Below are positions 1 through 12,602 of a DNA stretch of 64,000 bases, in pieces. The stretch spans positions 930,001 through 994,000 of the forward strand of contig RCTD01000009.1 of the NCBI GenBank assembly GCA_014898415.1. Direction: 5' to 3'. Made by a program: the position numbers and the translations under genes. Numbering within the stretch: the stretch's first letter is position 1; each line of letters opens with the position of its first letter. The notes beneath the pieces are model-generated. The model was not told where the DNA came from, made no database searches, and worked only from the letters and a program-made list of their open reading frames with translations. Source of the stretch: Stromatinia cepivora (Eukaryota; Ascomycota; Leotiomycetes; Helotiales; Sclerotiniaceae).

Positions 1-819
1 GCAAGGAGGCGAACACGAATTGTGAAACTAATCGTTGTGTTTGTGGAGGGGAGGAAGAAGCAGCTCGGCTTAAGATATGGGGCCTCGGCTGTTGGTCGTG
101 GGCAAGCGATACATTCCATCAATTCAGCACCACCGGAAACAGCTTTCAACACTTTGGCGATGGGAACATATTTTGAACTCATGTCTCGCTCATATTATCA
201 TCATATTTTATAGAAATCTGGCACTCGAAGCTATTCTTCCGTTCACAGTAATTTTCGATATCTTCACAACCACACAAAAGCTATGACCCCTTGCAGTTCA
301 CATGCAAAATCCGGGGTCATTTGCCCCACCATAAATTTTCGTAGTTCAGTCGAGCCGTCACATTATCCGATCCGATCCGACTGCCTGTTGTTCAAAAGAC
401 GTGGAAGTTTATAGATAGTCACTTTCATCCAAGTAAAGTTTATGTAGTAAGTCATCGTAGGATAGGTATAAACCAGAACTTCTATTTTCCCTAGCTATGA
501 TGAAATAGCTGAATATTAACTTTTGATTGATGTTTCGCAATATGATATTGCAATATCAAAGAGATGATTTCCATCAGCAAATTTCAAAACTTTCAAAGAC
601 AAATCGGAAAGCCCATGTCCTAACGTCAAATCTTTCGATCATTGACGCCATGGTATATCTCTACAAACGCCAGCCATGTCCCAACGTCTAGGTATCATTT
701 AAAACGCCATAGCACATCCGCTAAATACCAAAAATCCATATAGATATATATCCAAATTCAAGCCCATATCCTCTCCCAGTTATGTCGTGAGTCGACCATT
801 ATGCTGCTATAAAGTATAT
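1..819. other. intergenic, left edge
   Basis: No supportable gene. Short open frames near the left edge have no recognisable domain. The stretch from about 400 to 800 is AT-rich and probably holds the 3' end of the minus-strand MFS transporter transcript. Confidence 0.5.
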
Positions 820-2397
820 CTACTCGTCCTTCTTCTCCTCCTTTGGTAGTGAGAACCAGCAAATCATCATGACCACGAATAGGCCTAAAGCAATAGGATG
901 CAAGACGAAATTGCCCACAGCCTGGGCCAACACTCCAGTGGTGAAAGGAGCAATGGCACCGCCAGAACTACCAAGAGCACTGATGACACTCAATCCACTA
1001 ACTTGGTATTGGCGAGGGATAAGGCGAGTGAAGACGTAGGCGGCACATGGATAGACGGGGCCTAGAAGGAGACCGACGATAGAAACCGCAACAGCGTCTC
1101 CGATGACATTGGGAACACCCCAAACGAGTCCTTCGAAAACAGCCGAAAGAACCACAACGATAAACACAAACCTCTTTTCACCAATCTTGTGTCCAATGGG
1201 AGAAAGGAGGAAACGACCGAGTGTAATACCGCCCCAGAAACCAGCAGTAACATAACCGGCATCGGTATTGGCACCTCTAACTTGTTGAAGGAAGTAGACG
1301 ACCCATCCAGAAATAGAAACTTCTGCACCTTGATACGAGAAAATGAAAATAGCTCCAATCAAGACGGCTCTTAACTTGGCAGCTTTCAATATTTCTATTA
1401 ACTCCTTCTTTGCACTGAATTTTGGTTTGTTTCCTGACGGCGTTCGATTGAGCAGGGCGACTTCATTTGGATCTTCGTAGTCCCAGAACGCCCATCCGGC
1501 AAAGACCAGATTCACGAGAGTCATTCCTAGCGGAATGAAATAGAAACGACTCCATAAAACGCCAGCTGAGACGAGCGCGGTAGCTGACAATGGGGCAATA
1601 ATACCTCCAATTCCGTAAGCACCATGCATGAATCCTAACATTCTAGTACCATTGTCGAGGTTAGCAGCAAAAACATTAGATAATGACAAATTGATTGCCA
1701 TGCCAAATCCGATGAATAAGAATGCCATGACGACCACAGGGAACGGAGGGTTGGTAACAATCATCACATAACCGATACTCATGATAGCTTCGGCAAACAT
1801 GATAGATTTGGCTCTTCCAATTCGAGCTCTGATAGCATCTATGAAAAAGGCCGCTGAAATATAACCTATTGCTTGAGTGATGAATATGAGAGATACGAGT
1901 CGTTCTTGAATAGCATAGGCTCTAAGATTCAATCAGCAATTGTCCTTGTTTCTTAGGAATGATCTAACATACATGATCATTTTCGGAATGAGTGGTCCAG
2001 CTGCAGCATCACTCAAACCATTGCCAAAATTCAACAAACAGGTCGAAGTCATTCTGAACCTATTTTTGGGAGGATTGGAGAAGCTTTGAACGATATGTTC
2101 CGGCTCGTTGTTTGGGGTTTGTGGTCGACTCATTTCCAGGGCACTTGGGGTTATGGGAGACTGCCAGCCAGGAGTTGACCATCCGGACACAGATTCTACT
2201 CCAGGTGTTGTAGTCCCAGAAGCAGGTGGTCTATTGGTATTTTGACCCCATTGTAAGGAATCGAGTTCAATGGCATTGGGTTGTTGGACGGAATGGTACG
2301 TTCGGGTAACCGATTTCTGAGGGGCAGCAAGAGGGGTAGCAATAGGCTCATCTTTTGACGACACGACATCGATGATTGAAGAGAAGTGGGCAGCCAT
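820..2397 (-). CDS. MFS transporter, fucose-permease/BSC6-like
   Basis: Major facilitator superfamily membrane carrier of about 508 residues. There are two exons, 2397-1973 and 1921-820; the 51-nt intron has a GTATGT donor, and joining gives the continuous reading PKMIIAYAIQERL. The first ATG in frame at 2397 was chosen, since the frame upstream to 2427 has no ATG. Roughly the first 120 residues are polar and Pro/Ser/Thr-rich, likely cytosolic, followed by about 11-12 hydrophobic segments. Recognisable MFS features are the HGAYGIGGIIAPL stretch (TM4-5 region), the long charged central loop after residue ~250, and the GPVYPCAAYVF and SALGSSGGAIAPF segments in the C-terminal half. These resemble fungal members of the fucose permease/Bsc6 branch. 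The substrate cannot be read from sequence. Confidence 0.85.
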
Positions 2398-3205
2398 TGC
2401 GAGTGTTGATAGATTCCTATATTGCACAATATGGCAACCGATTTATATAGACACAATATGTGATATATGGTTGTATAATGATGGTTGAGATGATGGTTGA
2501 GATGACAGAGCAAAGGAAGTCGGAAAAAAAGGAAGGAAAAGGAGAACGAAAGAGCTCATCAATATAGATGCTTGCTGATCAAACTGAGCAAATTGCCAAG
2601 TATTTAGCTACTGGGCCGGTGGGAAACTAAGGGCTCAGAGCTAAGGGTGCAAAAAGACGGGGAGAATACTAGTCGCTAGTTACGAATGATCCCCATCCAA
2701 ATATGGAGAAGCTCAACAAGATATACATCCGAGACCCGGGTATTCTTGAACCTGTCAAAAAATTGGATCAATGATAAAGAAAAAGGTGGTTATTGGATGT
2801 CGGCAAATATTGAAATGCATCAGAACATATGGGAATATTTCGGATAAGCAGGAGAAAAAAATATATGTAAGCACTTTGAAAACCTTGAACCTGTAAGGCT
2901 CCAAAAATTGGTTAATCAAAATTGCCCAATACGACTTCTTTTGAGTAATAAATTTATTTCTTCTTCTGGATCAAGTGAGAAATTATTATGTTGCGGGGGG
3001 AAAGTCGGGGTTCTTCGGCTAAGTTTCCGTGAATTGCAGTTACCTAAAGTGCAAGTAGCTTTCGAAAAAATAACTTCCGTTTCTACCCCGCCAAAAAGAA
3101 AATTCCACAGCTTATTAAATTTCACATCAATTCAGTCGGGCCTAGAGTAATCTTTTCGTACCTCAACTCTCCAGATCGAATCATTTCTCCACATTAAATT
3201 TTATA
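2398..3205. promoter_or_regulatory. divergent intergenic region
   Basis: About 800 bp between the MFS transporter (leftward) and the eIF1A-like gene (rightward), so it should carry both promoters. No defined motif can be claimed. A purine-rich patch lies near 2520-2560. Confidence 0.5.
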
Positions 3206-3670
3206 ATGGGCAAACCAAAGCGCAATGTCTTCGCTGCGGCTGAAGAAACGTCTACCCCGCCAGACACACTGACAAAAACACAATCCATTGCTCGTGTTAT
3301 CAAAGCTGAAGGAAACAGCTTATACTCTTGTACTCTCCCAGACAAGTCAACTATCCTGGTCGAATTACCTTCACGATTCCGCAACACAATTTGGATCAAA
3401 CGCGGTGGTTATGTCTTGGTTGATACCAAAGACGCAAATGTGAGGGAGAATAAGATCGGTGGTGAAATCATAAATGTCGTCCGGGACGAACACATCTGGC
3501 GGAAAGAAACTTATTGGTAGGTTTTCGCGTTACATGCGGATCAGTTTGACTCTTTGACACGTTTCAACAGGCCCAAGGAATTTCCCAAGAGTTCTGCATA
3601 TATCGAGGATTCGGATGATGAGGAATCGACCGTTGGTAAAATGCCACCATCAGATTCGGACGAAGAATGA
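3206..3670 (+). CDS. eIF1A/EIF1AD-like S1 (OB-fold) protein
   Basis: Predicted 136-residue RNA-binding protein of the S1-like eIF1A family, closest in layout to EIF1AD. Exons are 3206-3516 and 3571-3670. The 54-nt intron (donor GTAGGT, acceptor CAACAG) splits a Trp codon, and splicing replaces an immediate stop with a short acidic tail rich in Asp, Glu and Ser. The OB-fold core (about residues 20-85) shows the family pattern: QSIARVIKAEGNSLYSC, then LVELPSRFRNTIWIKRGGYV, then a conserved Asp/Lys segment and EIINVV. The acidic C-terminus also fits eIF1A/EIF1AD. It is shorter than canonical eIF1A, which favours EIF1AD. EIF1AD family members bind 40S-related or nuclear RNA complexes; the role here is inferred. 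Confidence 0.88.
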
Positions 3671-3717
3671 TATGGCAAATATCCTAGAGAGCGAGAAGAA
3701 TCTTTGCTCACACTAGA

Positions 3718-5180
3718 TTAAGACCCCTTTTTGTCGACACCTCCTTGCCCTTTGAGAGCGACAAAATCTAGCCTTGTTCCCCACCATACAGCCGCCACGG
3801 TAATAAGCATAATCCCGACTACCGTCAACGAACTCATGTCAGTACTTGGGTATACATTCCAGGCCCATTCCTGTGCTCCCCAAAGTGCATATTGAAGGAT
3901 TGGATGCATGCCACTACGCCAGAGTAAAAATGGTGTGGTCCATGCGAGATAGGCATAAAATTGGTAGTGCAAAGATCGTGCGAAGAGCATACCAATCGTG
4001 GTAGCAGTCAGGATGGTTGTCATGATATAATTTGGTGATATCGAAATCGAGCAAGCGTGCTGCCTTTGTCCCAGTGGTTCCTCCAATTTTAGCGCACTTC
4101 GAATCAAATCTATAAGTGGTTTTTCGGCTGGTTTGAGCCATCTTGTCGTTGCGAACAAAACCAAAGCACTGATATGCCCTATTAATAAAGTTGTGGAGAA
4201 TTCTTTGCTTAGGAACTTTTCCTCTCCGAGGAATCTCCAATTGACCGTCCATTTGAATAGGAATACCCTTGAGAACTCAAAAGCTCTACTCAGATAACCA
4301 ATTGCGTTTGTTAGAAAAAATGGCAGTGCAATCACAATCTGCAATTGTGCCATAAGCCATGCCTGCTTGAGAGCTCCTTGTACTCCTTTCGCCAAAAATA
4401 GCATTATTCCAATAGACGGTAATGCCAGTAACAATGACATCTTAATCCCCAAGCCCCAACTATATGCCATGCTCCCAACTGTCCATATCCTGCGCTGAAA
4501 GAAGTAGATCGCAACCCATAGGAAAAAAACCGCAAACCCATCGTTAAATAGTCGAAGAACAAATATGCTATGTAATCGTTTCGAAAGGACAAGCATAGGA
4601 AATATGTAATGTGGTGCCTAGATATGAAACGCCCAGATTAGCCCACTCTCCAGCGCTTCTGTGCTTCAATTATAAGACTTAACCAACCTTAGCCCTCCTA
4701 TAACAAGCCAAAACCACCCCCAAAGTTCCCAAATACAAAACGCCAAATATCCGCTGCGCAACAAGTATATCACGTCCATGATCAGTAATCCACCATAATG
4801 CATAGTATATCCATACGTGTGCGGCTGGATATACCAATGGACCGGTCCCACCTTTGATTAGCGTGTAGTCGCGTTCGCCGGATGCATATTGGCCGATTTG
4901 TTCCATGTATGCTTTCCAGTCTATTTCTGTGTCTGAAGAACGATTAGCGGGTGTGGGACAGGATAGAGGGAAGGAGGGAGAAGAGGGGCCGGAACATACA
5001 TGGTATAAAATAGATTATGGCACTGCAGAGAAAAGCTTCCAAGAGGAGAATGAGCGCGGGGACATAATGTGAGAGCCAATGTTCGCCCATGGCTAATTGT
5101 TTGAGCTGGAGGTAGAGATTTGTGGTTAGAGGGATGGTGGCCTTGTCCTCCTTATTACGGACAGGAGGAACGGGAGCCAT
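3718..5180 (-). CDS. ALG3: Dol-P-Man:Man5GlcNAc2-PP-Dol alpha-1,3-mannosyltransferase
   Basis: ER-lumenal mannosyltransferase that adds the sixth mannose to the lipid-linked oligosaccharide used for N-glycosylation, with dolichyl-phosphate mannose as donor. Three exons, 5180-5000, 4932-4688 and 4617-3718, with introns of 67 and 70 nt, give 441 residues, the usual ALG3 length. Splicing reconstructs the family signature [15 protein letters not shown] across the first junction, and [20 protein letters not shown] across the second, followed by [15 protein letters not shown]. About ten hydrophobic segments run to the C-terminus, which ends in a short Lys-rich tail (VDKKGS), a possible ER-retention signal. 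The first ATG at 5180 starts a short polar N-terminus before the first membrane segment. Very likely essential or strongly growth-affecting, as in other fungi. Confidence 0.95.
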
Positions 5181-7814
5181 GATTGCGGATGTAGAAATTG
5201 TTGGCGACGGAGAAGTAATTAAAATGTTGACAGATCATTGAAAGAAATGATAAATAAAAAAAGAAAATTGTACAAATTGGAAGTCTAGAATTTGAAGATT
5301 GAGGTGCGTACGGTTGATGGATGCTAGAAAATTAAGCTTTCTATTAATAATTACAGGGGTATTTGTTAGAGCTAAACGCACGACTTCGCTCTTATCAAAT
5401 ATCTTGCATGCCGCAGCAATTCCCATCTCAACTCTCAAGGTATAATTATCCATACATTCAACTCATCACAGACAAACATTCTCTCAGCGTTCATCTCAAA
5501 ACCTAGAGTGATGTGATAGTCTCTACATAAGGAACTATCTTCAGAAAGTTTCAATGTCCAGATCTGTTCATCCAATGCAAATCACACAGAAATGGCAGGC
5601 CTCAAACCCGGAAGTTTTCCGATTGCCTTTCTCTCTCTATCCTCATCTTGATCTTGTTCCTTGAAGCTTATGTCTTCTTCTGCTTCAATACTCTTTTCTC
5701 ATACCCCAACAATTCAACATCCGTATGAGAGATCAATCATAATAGTGATGGTAGTACTTTGAACGCGCAAGGCCATCGAGAAGTTTTTTAACCTGGGTAT
5801 AAACTTTTAGGTGGATACAAGAGGATTCATCCCACACTCCATATCCCCAGCTTCATGCTCTTAGTGATATTTAGCAATTTGGTCTACGGGTCTTAGTTGG
5901 CTCTCAATCATTATCAGATCAAGTGATAAATAGGCTCTTTCAAGTTCGGCGTCTTTGTGTGTATTAGCATTATATATGAAATGGGAAAGAGCGTCGACTG
6001 GCCTGTGATTTGAAGTTGGTTGCTACTTTTTACTTCGGACATGAGCGAATGAGGTTGAGGCAAGGCGTAACCTCCAGGTAATCATATTGTCATGATGATA
6101 ATTACTTGGTTATGCTATCACTGAATATATATCCCAGCCCCTATCCTAAACCCTAGTTCAGCTCAGAAGGGATAGTCAATACTCCTCCTGATACTAGCAG
6201 ATGCATCTTCCTTCATTGCGTCTACTTTTCAATTTGTTTCGGTCGAGATCTTGAAAACTCGTCCTACTACTAAAGCGTATCTCCACTCATATTATCTCAG
6301 ACTTCATTTTCCAATATTGCCACTACTGTATGGTCTAAATCGTGTGACGTTTCTTCACATCAAATTTTAATCATAAATTCAGGCTTCGTCGTCTCGCCGC
6401 TTACTATTCAAGCTCTTCAATTTCTAAGCTATAGTGATACAATCAAACTTTCTACATTGATTTATTTGCGATCCAAGATCCTCAATCACTAGACTGCAAT
6501 TGCAAATTAACATTTTACTGCCTTTTCCGTTCCCACGTCTGACTCTCGAATTTTCGAATTTTAGTGATACTTTGAAGCTCTCTCGTCTCATTATCCCTAT
6601 ATTTTAACTTCTCTGGCGTACCAATTCAAAACAGGCATTTTAGCATTCTCGTCTCATTATGACGTCTATCGCTTCTCTATGATTCGAATTCAACTCATAC
6701 GTTCAACCCTTATCATCTCATGAGACTACAACGACATTCCAACAAGTCTTAGCCAAATGCATGCATTGAGAAAACGTTTAGTGAACATTGATCAATAATT
6801 ATACATTCACTTTTGCTCCATTTCTCGCTCCTTCCTCATGTGGTCTGAGCATATTGATAAAATTTGACTAGGTAGGTTAGCTTAGTTCACTTCCTCCTCA
6901 TCTCAACTCTTACGCCTTCTTATCCTCTTACAACAGTAACATTCCTATTTACTTTTGTGACCAAGGCAGTTATAACATCAACTTGCTGGTATAAGAACAA
7001 ATATATTTCAGTATTAGTATCCTCTCTGCGAAAGCGGTTTTATACTTTTATATTTTTACAACTTGCGACGGTCCATCTTTCAAAAGTGGAAGTGCTGATT
7101 ATATGAGGCACAACTTGAGTCTATTGCAACCATAAGACAATATTACTTTAGATATACCATCACGTAGTGAGTATCTTCTACTTCCAAACCTCCTCTTATC
7201 TTTACCTTCACATTTCGGATCGCAAAAGTTAGAGCTTGCGCACAGTTCTTTGAGCATCCTCTCGAACATTGGCCCTACCTCATAAATATCTGCGTGTATC
7301 TTGATTTGGCTTCTAGCACAAGATTTCACCTTTGCTGCAGTACAAGATCTTATTTCCTCCTTCAAGTCGAAACTCACATACTAATTTTTCAATCAGCAGC
7401 ACAAATAATTACTCAAACGGGGCAGAACCCACCATCTTTAGACAAATCTGCTTACTCAAAATATACGAAAGTCACCATCTCAATTCCTCTCATACAGATC
7501 AATCTGGGCTTGTTATTCTTTGACAGACCAATTTCTTCTCGTGCGCAATCTCTGGCTTTCAGTTGCAGGTTTTTCAGCATCAAATTTTGCTGCTGGCAAC
7601 GTCGCCAGCTTCTGCTTCCAACACATACCCCCGCTTGGGTTTTCATCTTTGGCTCTACGTTTCCAGATTCACTCGTCTCAGACTAAAATCTCATCTACTT
7701 CTGCCTTTTTTAAAATCATCAACACCCTCATTTCTTTCTCTGCCAAGTCTGTCTATCTCTTACTATCTAACACATCAAGTAAAGCATTCACTTCGAAAAC
7801 ACGAAGTTGATAAC
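5181..7814. promoter_or_regulatory. long leader/promoter region of the SNF2 gene
   Basis: A 2.6-kb stretch without a supportable gene between ALG3 (leftward) and the SNF2 ATPase (rightward). From about 5900 it is strongly pyrimidine-rich on the plus strand, with the phrase TCTCGTCTCATTA recurring near 6580 and 6647. The SNF2 frame stays open from 7563 to the chosen ATG but has no earlier ATG. A long 5' untranslated leader is plausible. Confidence 0.5.
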
Positions 7815-10800
7815 ATGTCGTCAGGCGGCGAAGAATCCTATGTAGGCTACGGAGGCGCGGGAAATATTGACGAATTTCTTGACGTCAACGGAAGTCAGGC
7901 TTTCGATAGTCAGGGTCCTTTTACACCCCATCGAGTTCAGCGGCCAGCCAACTATTCCACTCCTGTCCAACCCCAGCGCCGGATGCATGCCCAGCTTCCT
8001 ACAATTCATACGAGTACTTCAAACGTTCGTCGGGAGCCTTCACAGGTGCCTGCACTCCCTATATCATCAAGTCCAGTAGTCCTTCAAGAGCCTTCAAGTT
8101 CAGAGGTTAGCAACAGCCCAGATCGAGAAAATGTCTCTCCAGCTCATCAGGAGCGAAAAAGTTCTTCTGTACTTCTACAAAGTCCTTCCATTTCGAACGA
8201 CAGCCAGCAAGATACATCAAGCCCAAGAGCTGATTCAGATATCAATGATGGTTCACCCACAGTTAGCCAGCATCTAGATGAAACAAGCGCTGTCGTAATG
8301 CCAAGTATCGAGTCACCAGATCTCGAGGATGAGGGAGAATCCCAAGGCACACTTGATCACGGTCGAAGCCAAGTGGTTTCAGACGATCTGTACGATGCAA
8401 GTCCTCAGGGATCAAACCGTGCTCCGCCACAACAGTCCGACAGGCAGCGTCCGTCTGTATTTGGGACTCCACATGTTTCCAATGCTCACTTTGCCAGGAC
8501 TTCCAACCATCTTCAGACACCAAAACCATCACGTCGTCAAAGGGAGCAACCAGACCCAATCGCAGTCAAATCTGACTCTGACGATGATTGCTTTATTACG
8601 GAGGTTAGAGTAGCACGCCCTGGAGAGAAAAGGGTGCCTGTTATGAAAGATAGGAGTCCCGTCGTTAAGGATGAGCCAGCACCAAATCCACCAACCAACC
8701 TTAGCACCCCAGACGTTGCCAATGGTAGTTCCGGGAGAGGCATGAGCACCTTCGACTATGATCGGGAGTCAAGCCCAACTGAAGAAGAAATGCTCGCGGC
8801 TCAGACATCAATTATTCCCCCAGCTTTTCAAACTCATGTCGAAGACATATGCTCTCCTAGACCAATGAACGAGAGCAGGAAGAGACGCCGAGACAGCATG
8901 CCATACTCTGAAGAGCAAGTGGAGATTGATAATGCTATGCAAGTCAACGAAGATGACGATAATTGGATGCATGCACAAGGAGATGATGGCGATGATTCTC
9001 AAGAGGAGTATGAGAATCTTGTAATTTTACGAAATGCCTTGAACAATGACATGAAGAGGAAAGGAAATCTCAGTCTCGATGAGAGGGCTGAACTCATCAG
9101 AATCAATCACACACTTGCAAGGTTGGATCGCCTCAATGCCGCTAAAGCTAGAGGGGCCGAGGATGAGGATGATGAAGAAGATACGCTCTTCATCCCGGAA
9201 ACACATCGACGAATACCAAATGTTGTTGATAATGGCGAAGGTCCATCTTCAAGACGTGGCAACGGATATGAGAATGTGGATGATGATGCAGGCCTTGCTA
9301 GGATGCTACAGGAAGAGTTTGACCGCGATGTTGACGATGGCGCTGCTAATAAACGCAAGCCCAAGAAAACACGTCGGGCACCACCCAAAAACGCTCGAGA
9401 ATTTGCCGCAAGAGAAGAGGAAAGAAGAATCGAGAAAGAAAGAGCCAAGGCGCAGAAGAAAAAGGCTGCAGGAGGCGGTCAAGGCGGAAAGGCCGAGAAA
9501 GCCAAGGCCGTACGAAAAGGCAAAGGTAGAGGCAAGCCTGGCAAGGAGAAGGGAAAAAATCCCAAAAAGGGCTCTGTTAAGGTTGATAAAAACATGAGAG
9601 ACGCTCGATTCATGGGCCCCCGCGGAGGTCAAGACGAAATTGGACAATTGATCCTCGATGATCTTATGAATTGTGATGCGATCGGAGATCGTCTCCAAGA
9701 CCCCATCTTCAATATTGCGCCGGAGCCAGAAATCGACGGTAGAACTCGAACCAAAGCCTCTCAACTTCAACAATTGTTCGCCAACATTCCTGAAGGTAGT
9801 AGCAAGAGTAAGGGAAAATCTGACAAGGCAAAACTTTTGCAAGCTTCTCGCAGTTTTGGTTATGCACAAGTAAAGGCTGTTAATGGGAAATGGCTCGTGA
9901 AGGGAATGAGCTCGACCTTGTACCATCATCAACTACTTGGTGCACAGTGGATGGTTTCAAGAGAATTGAGTTCTGAGCCGCCTCATGGTGGTTTACTTGC
10001 CGATTCGATGGGTCTTGGTAAGACCGTGCAAACTCTTGCTTGCATGGTTGGCAATCCACCCACCAAGGAAGATCGAGAACGTGGGGTAACAGCAACATTA
10101 ATCGTTGTACCATCTTCGGTCATTAGTCAATGGCTAGAAGAGATTGAAACCCATGTCAACTGCAAAAAAGTATGTCCAAAGGTCATGCAGTACAAGGCAT
10201 CGATGCATGTTCCTGAAGCTGTCCTAATGGATCTGGATATTGTCGTTACTTCCTACACAGAGGTCATGAAGCAATTCCCATTTCCTGACCGCAAGGGCCG
10301 AGAGGATATTGCTAGATTTGGGTACAAGAAATGGTGGAAAAACGCCCATGAAGAGCTTGGTGCCCTCCACAAAATCAACTGGCGGAGAGTCGTTCTTGAC
10401 GAAGCCCACGCAATTAAAAACAACTCTGCCAGAACAAGCTTGGCTTGCCAAAATTTGAAGAGCGTTTATCGCTGGTGTTTGACCGGTACTCCCCTTTTAA
10501 ATAGGCTTGAAGAGTAAGTAAAATCTCCCCACAAATCTGACATTTGAATGTCCAAATCACAATTGGACAATGGAAAGGCGTATTTGGCCAATGGTCGCTA
10601 GAGCCCGTCTCATTGTTCAACTCAATTTGGAACAATCAAAAGCTGACAATTGACCTAGGCTCTTCCCATATCTCCGCTTTCTTAAAGCCAATTATTCGAT
10701 GGATTGGAAGACTTTTCAACAATATTTCTGTGATCCTGATGCCGACGATTGTACTAATCGTATTGCAACCCTTCTCAGTTACGCTATGATGCGTCGTACT

Positions 10801-12602
10801 ATGAAGACCACCATCCTTAATCGACCAATCATAACGCTCCCTAAGCCCCACCCTGTTATGCAACAGATCAATTTCTCCCGGGAAGAGAGGATCATTTATC
10901 GAATTGTAAGTGTTCCATTTGGATTCGGACATTTAGATGCTGACTTTGCTACCACAGACAGAGAGCCGCTTCCGTGCCAACCTCAATGTATTTCTTGCCA
11001 ACGGCACTGCCCAACGCGCCTATGGAGTCTTCTTCGTTCAACTTCTTCGTCTTAGACAATGCACCTCCCATCCATTTATGCTTGAACGTACAATGAGAGA
11101 ATCCTGGACCACCGAGGATGTCGAGCAACTTCGCAGGGAGCTTGGCAAATTTGCGGGCACCAACGTAACCTTTTACGAGCAATGCAAACTATGGGTTACT
11201 CAAAGTGAAGAAGAGAGAGCGGAAGCTATAGCTAAAGGTGAAAAGGGAGCTGAGGCTATCCCTTTTGGAATTTCTAAATTTGGTGAAAGTTTCAAATTCG
11301 ATAGTGCTTTGGATTCGCTCAACGAGGAGGAGCTTTATACCAGAATCACTTGTCATCTTTGCTCGGATGTTCCGAATGAGCCTATAATTACCACTGTAGG
11401 TTTTGAAACTCATGAAAGTTCGAATGAGAATGAAAGCTAATATCTTCCTAGTGCTCACATATCTTCTGTCAGAGCTGTTTAACAAATCATCTACACTCTC
11501 AAATTCAATTTTCCGACGGTGATGACACGGTAAGCATCACCTCATTGATACTTCGAAGTATTCTAACATCAAGTACCAGTTCAATGTTTGCCCCAAATGT
11601 GATATCATCTTCACCTCTGCCGAGCCATACACCGATCTCGAGATTCCCGATGACGACAACATGGACTCTAGCCCTAGCCAGGCTGCGGAGTCCGAAAGCT
11701 CATCTCGGGGCAGCAACAAGCGCCATAAATCATCCGACGATTTCTCTCGTCGTCCACGCGGGACTATGAGCAGAGGTGTGGATGCGCTTGGTTTTGAACC
11801 GTTTACCAAGGACAGCACTTGGGTCACGAGATCAGATTATGATCCAGCTTTCCCACTTATTCCAAGTGCAAAGACCACGGCTTTGAAGGCTTTGCTTTTA
11901 AAAGGATTTGAGGAGGCTCCAGATGATAAGGTATGTTGGCTTCGTTTCCCCCTCTTTCCCATTTCTGATTGTTCAAATTGAAACTAAACAATCAATTCAC
12001 CCTACCAGGTAGTTGTTTACGTCCAATTTCGCACTCTGGCGCGTATCATTGGCCGCATGTGCGCAGCCGAAGGTTGGGGCTTTCTGTACCTTACAGGCGA
12101 CGCATCCCTTGAGCATCGAAGCAAGGCCATCAAAGAATTTCGCGTTCAAGACAACATTCAAATTCTTATTGCTGGCCTGAAATGTGGTGGTCTCGGTCTC
12201 AATTTTCCATTCGCTAATCGCTGTATCTCGCTTGATCTCTGGTGGAACCATGGTGTAGAACAACAAGCTTTCGGTCGTATCTTCCGTATTGGACAAAACA
12301 AAGAGACGTGGATGACTCGACTCGTTGTTCGAAATTCCGTCGATATGCGATTGCTGGGTATGCAGGATTGGAAGCTCAGAGCTTGTGAAAAGGCAATTGA
12401 TAATAATGGACAGAGTGGTGCTAGTGGGAGCGGAGGCGGAACGTTGAATTTATCCCAGTTGGCTAGGTTATTTGGATTCTTGAAGACGGATGAGGATAAT
12501 AATCTTTTGCGAATCGAGCCAGATTATGAGGATGAGTGGGAGGATGAGGGAACTATTGGCTCGGGACCATCGCAACAGGGGTCGGGTAGTTGGATGGGTT
12601 AA
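7815..12602 (+). CDS. SNF2-family ATPase with embedded RING finger (Uls1/Rad5-type)
   Basis: DNA-dependent ATPase/translocase of about 1468 residues, probably with E3 ligase activity. Six exons: 7815-10513, 10659-10905, 10958-11395, 11452-11529, 11580-11930, 12009-12602; introns of 145, 52, 56, 50 and 78 nt keep frame throughout. Residues 1-700 are disordered and Ser/acid-rich, with a Lys/Arg-rich block near 510-590, likely nuclear-targeting. The SNF2_N domain starts near 690: Walker A SMGLGKT at about 730, DEAH at about 860, then LTGTPLLNRLEE. A C3HC4 RING is assembled across introns 3 and 4 (CHLC at about 1113, CSHIFCQSC, then CPKC). The helicase C domain follows near 1272-1400 with AGLKCGGLGLNF. 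A RING between the lobes is the Rad5/Rad16/Uls1 plan. No HIRAN domain is seen, which disfavours Rad5; the acidic SDDDCFITEV stretch could be a SUMO-interacting motif, favouring Uls1. The subfamily is inference. Confidence 0.9.
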
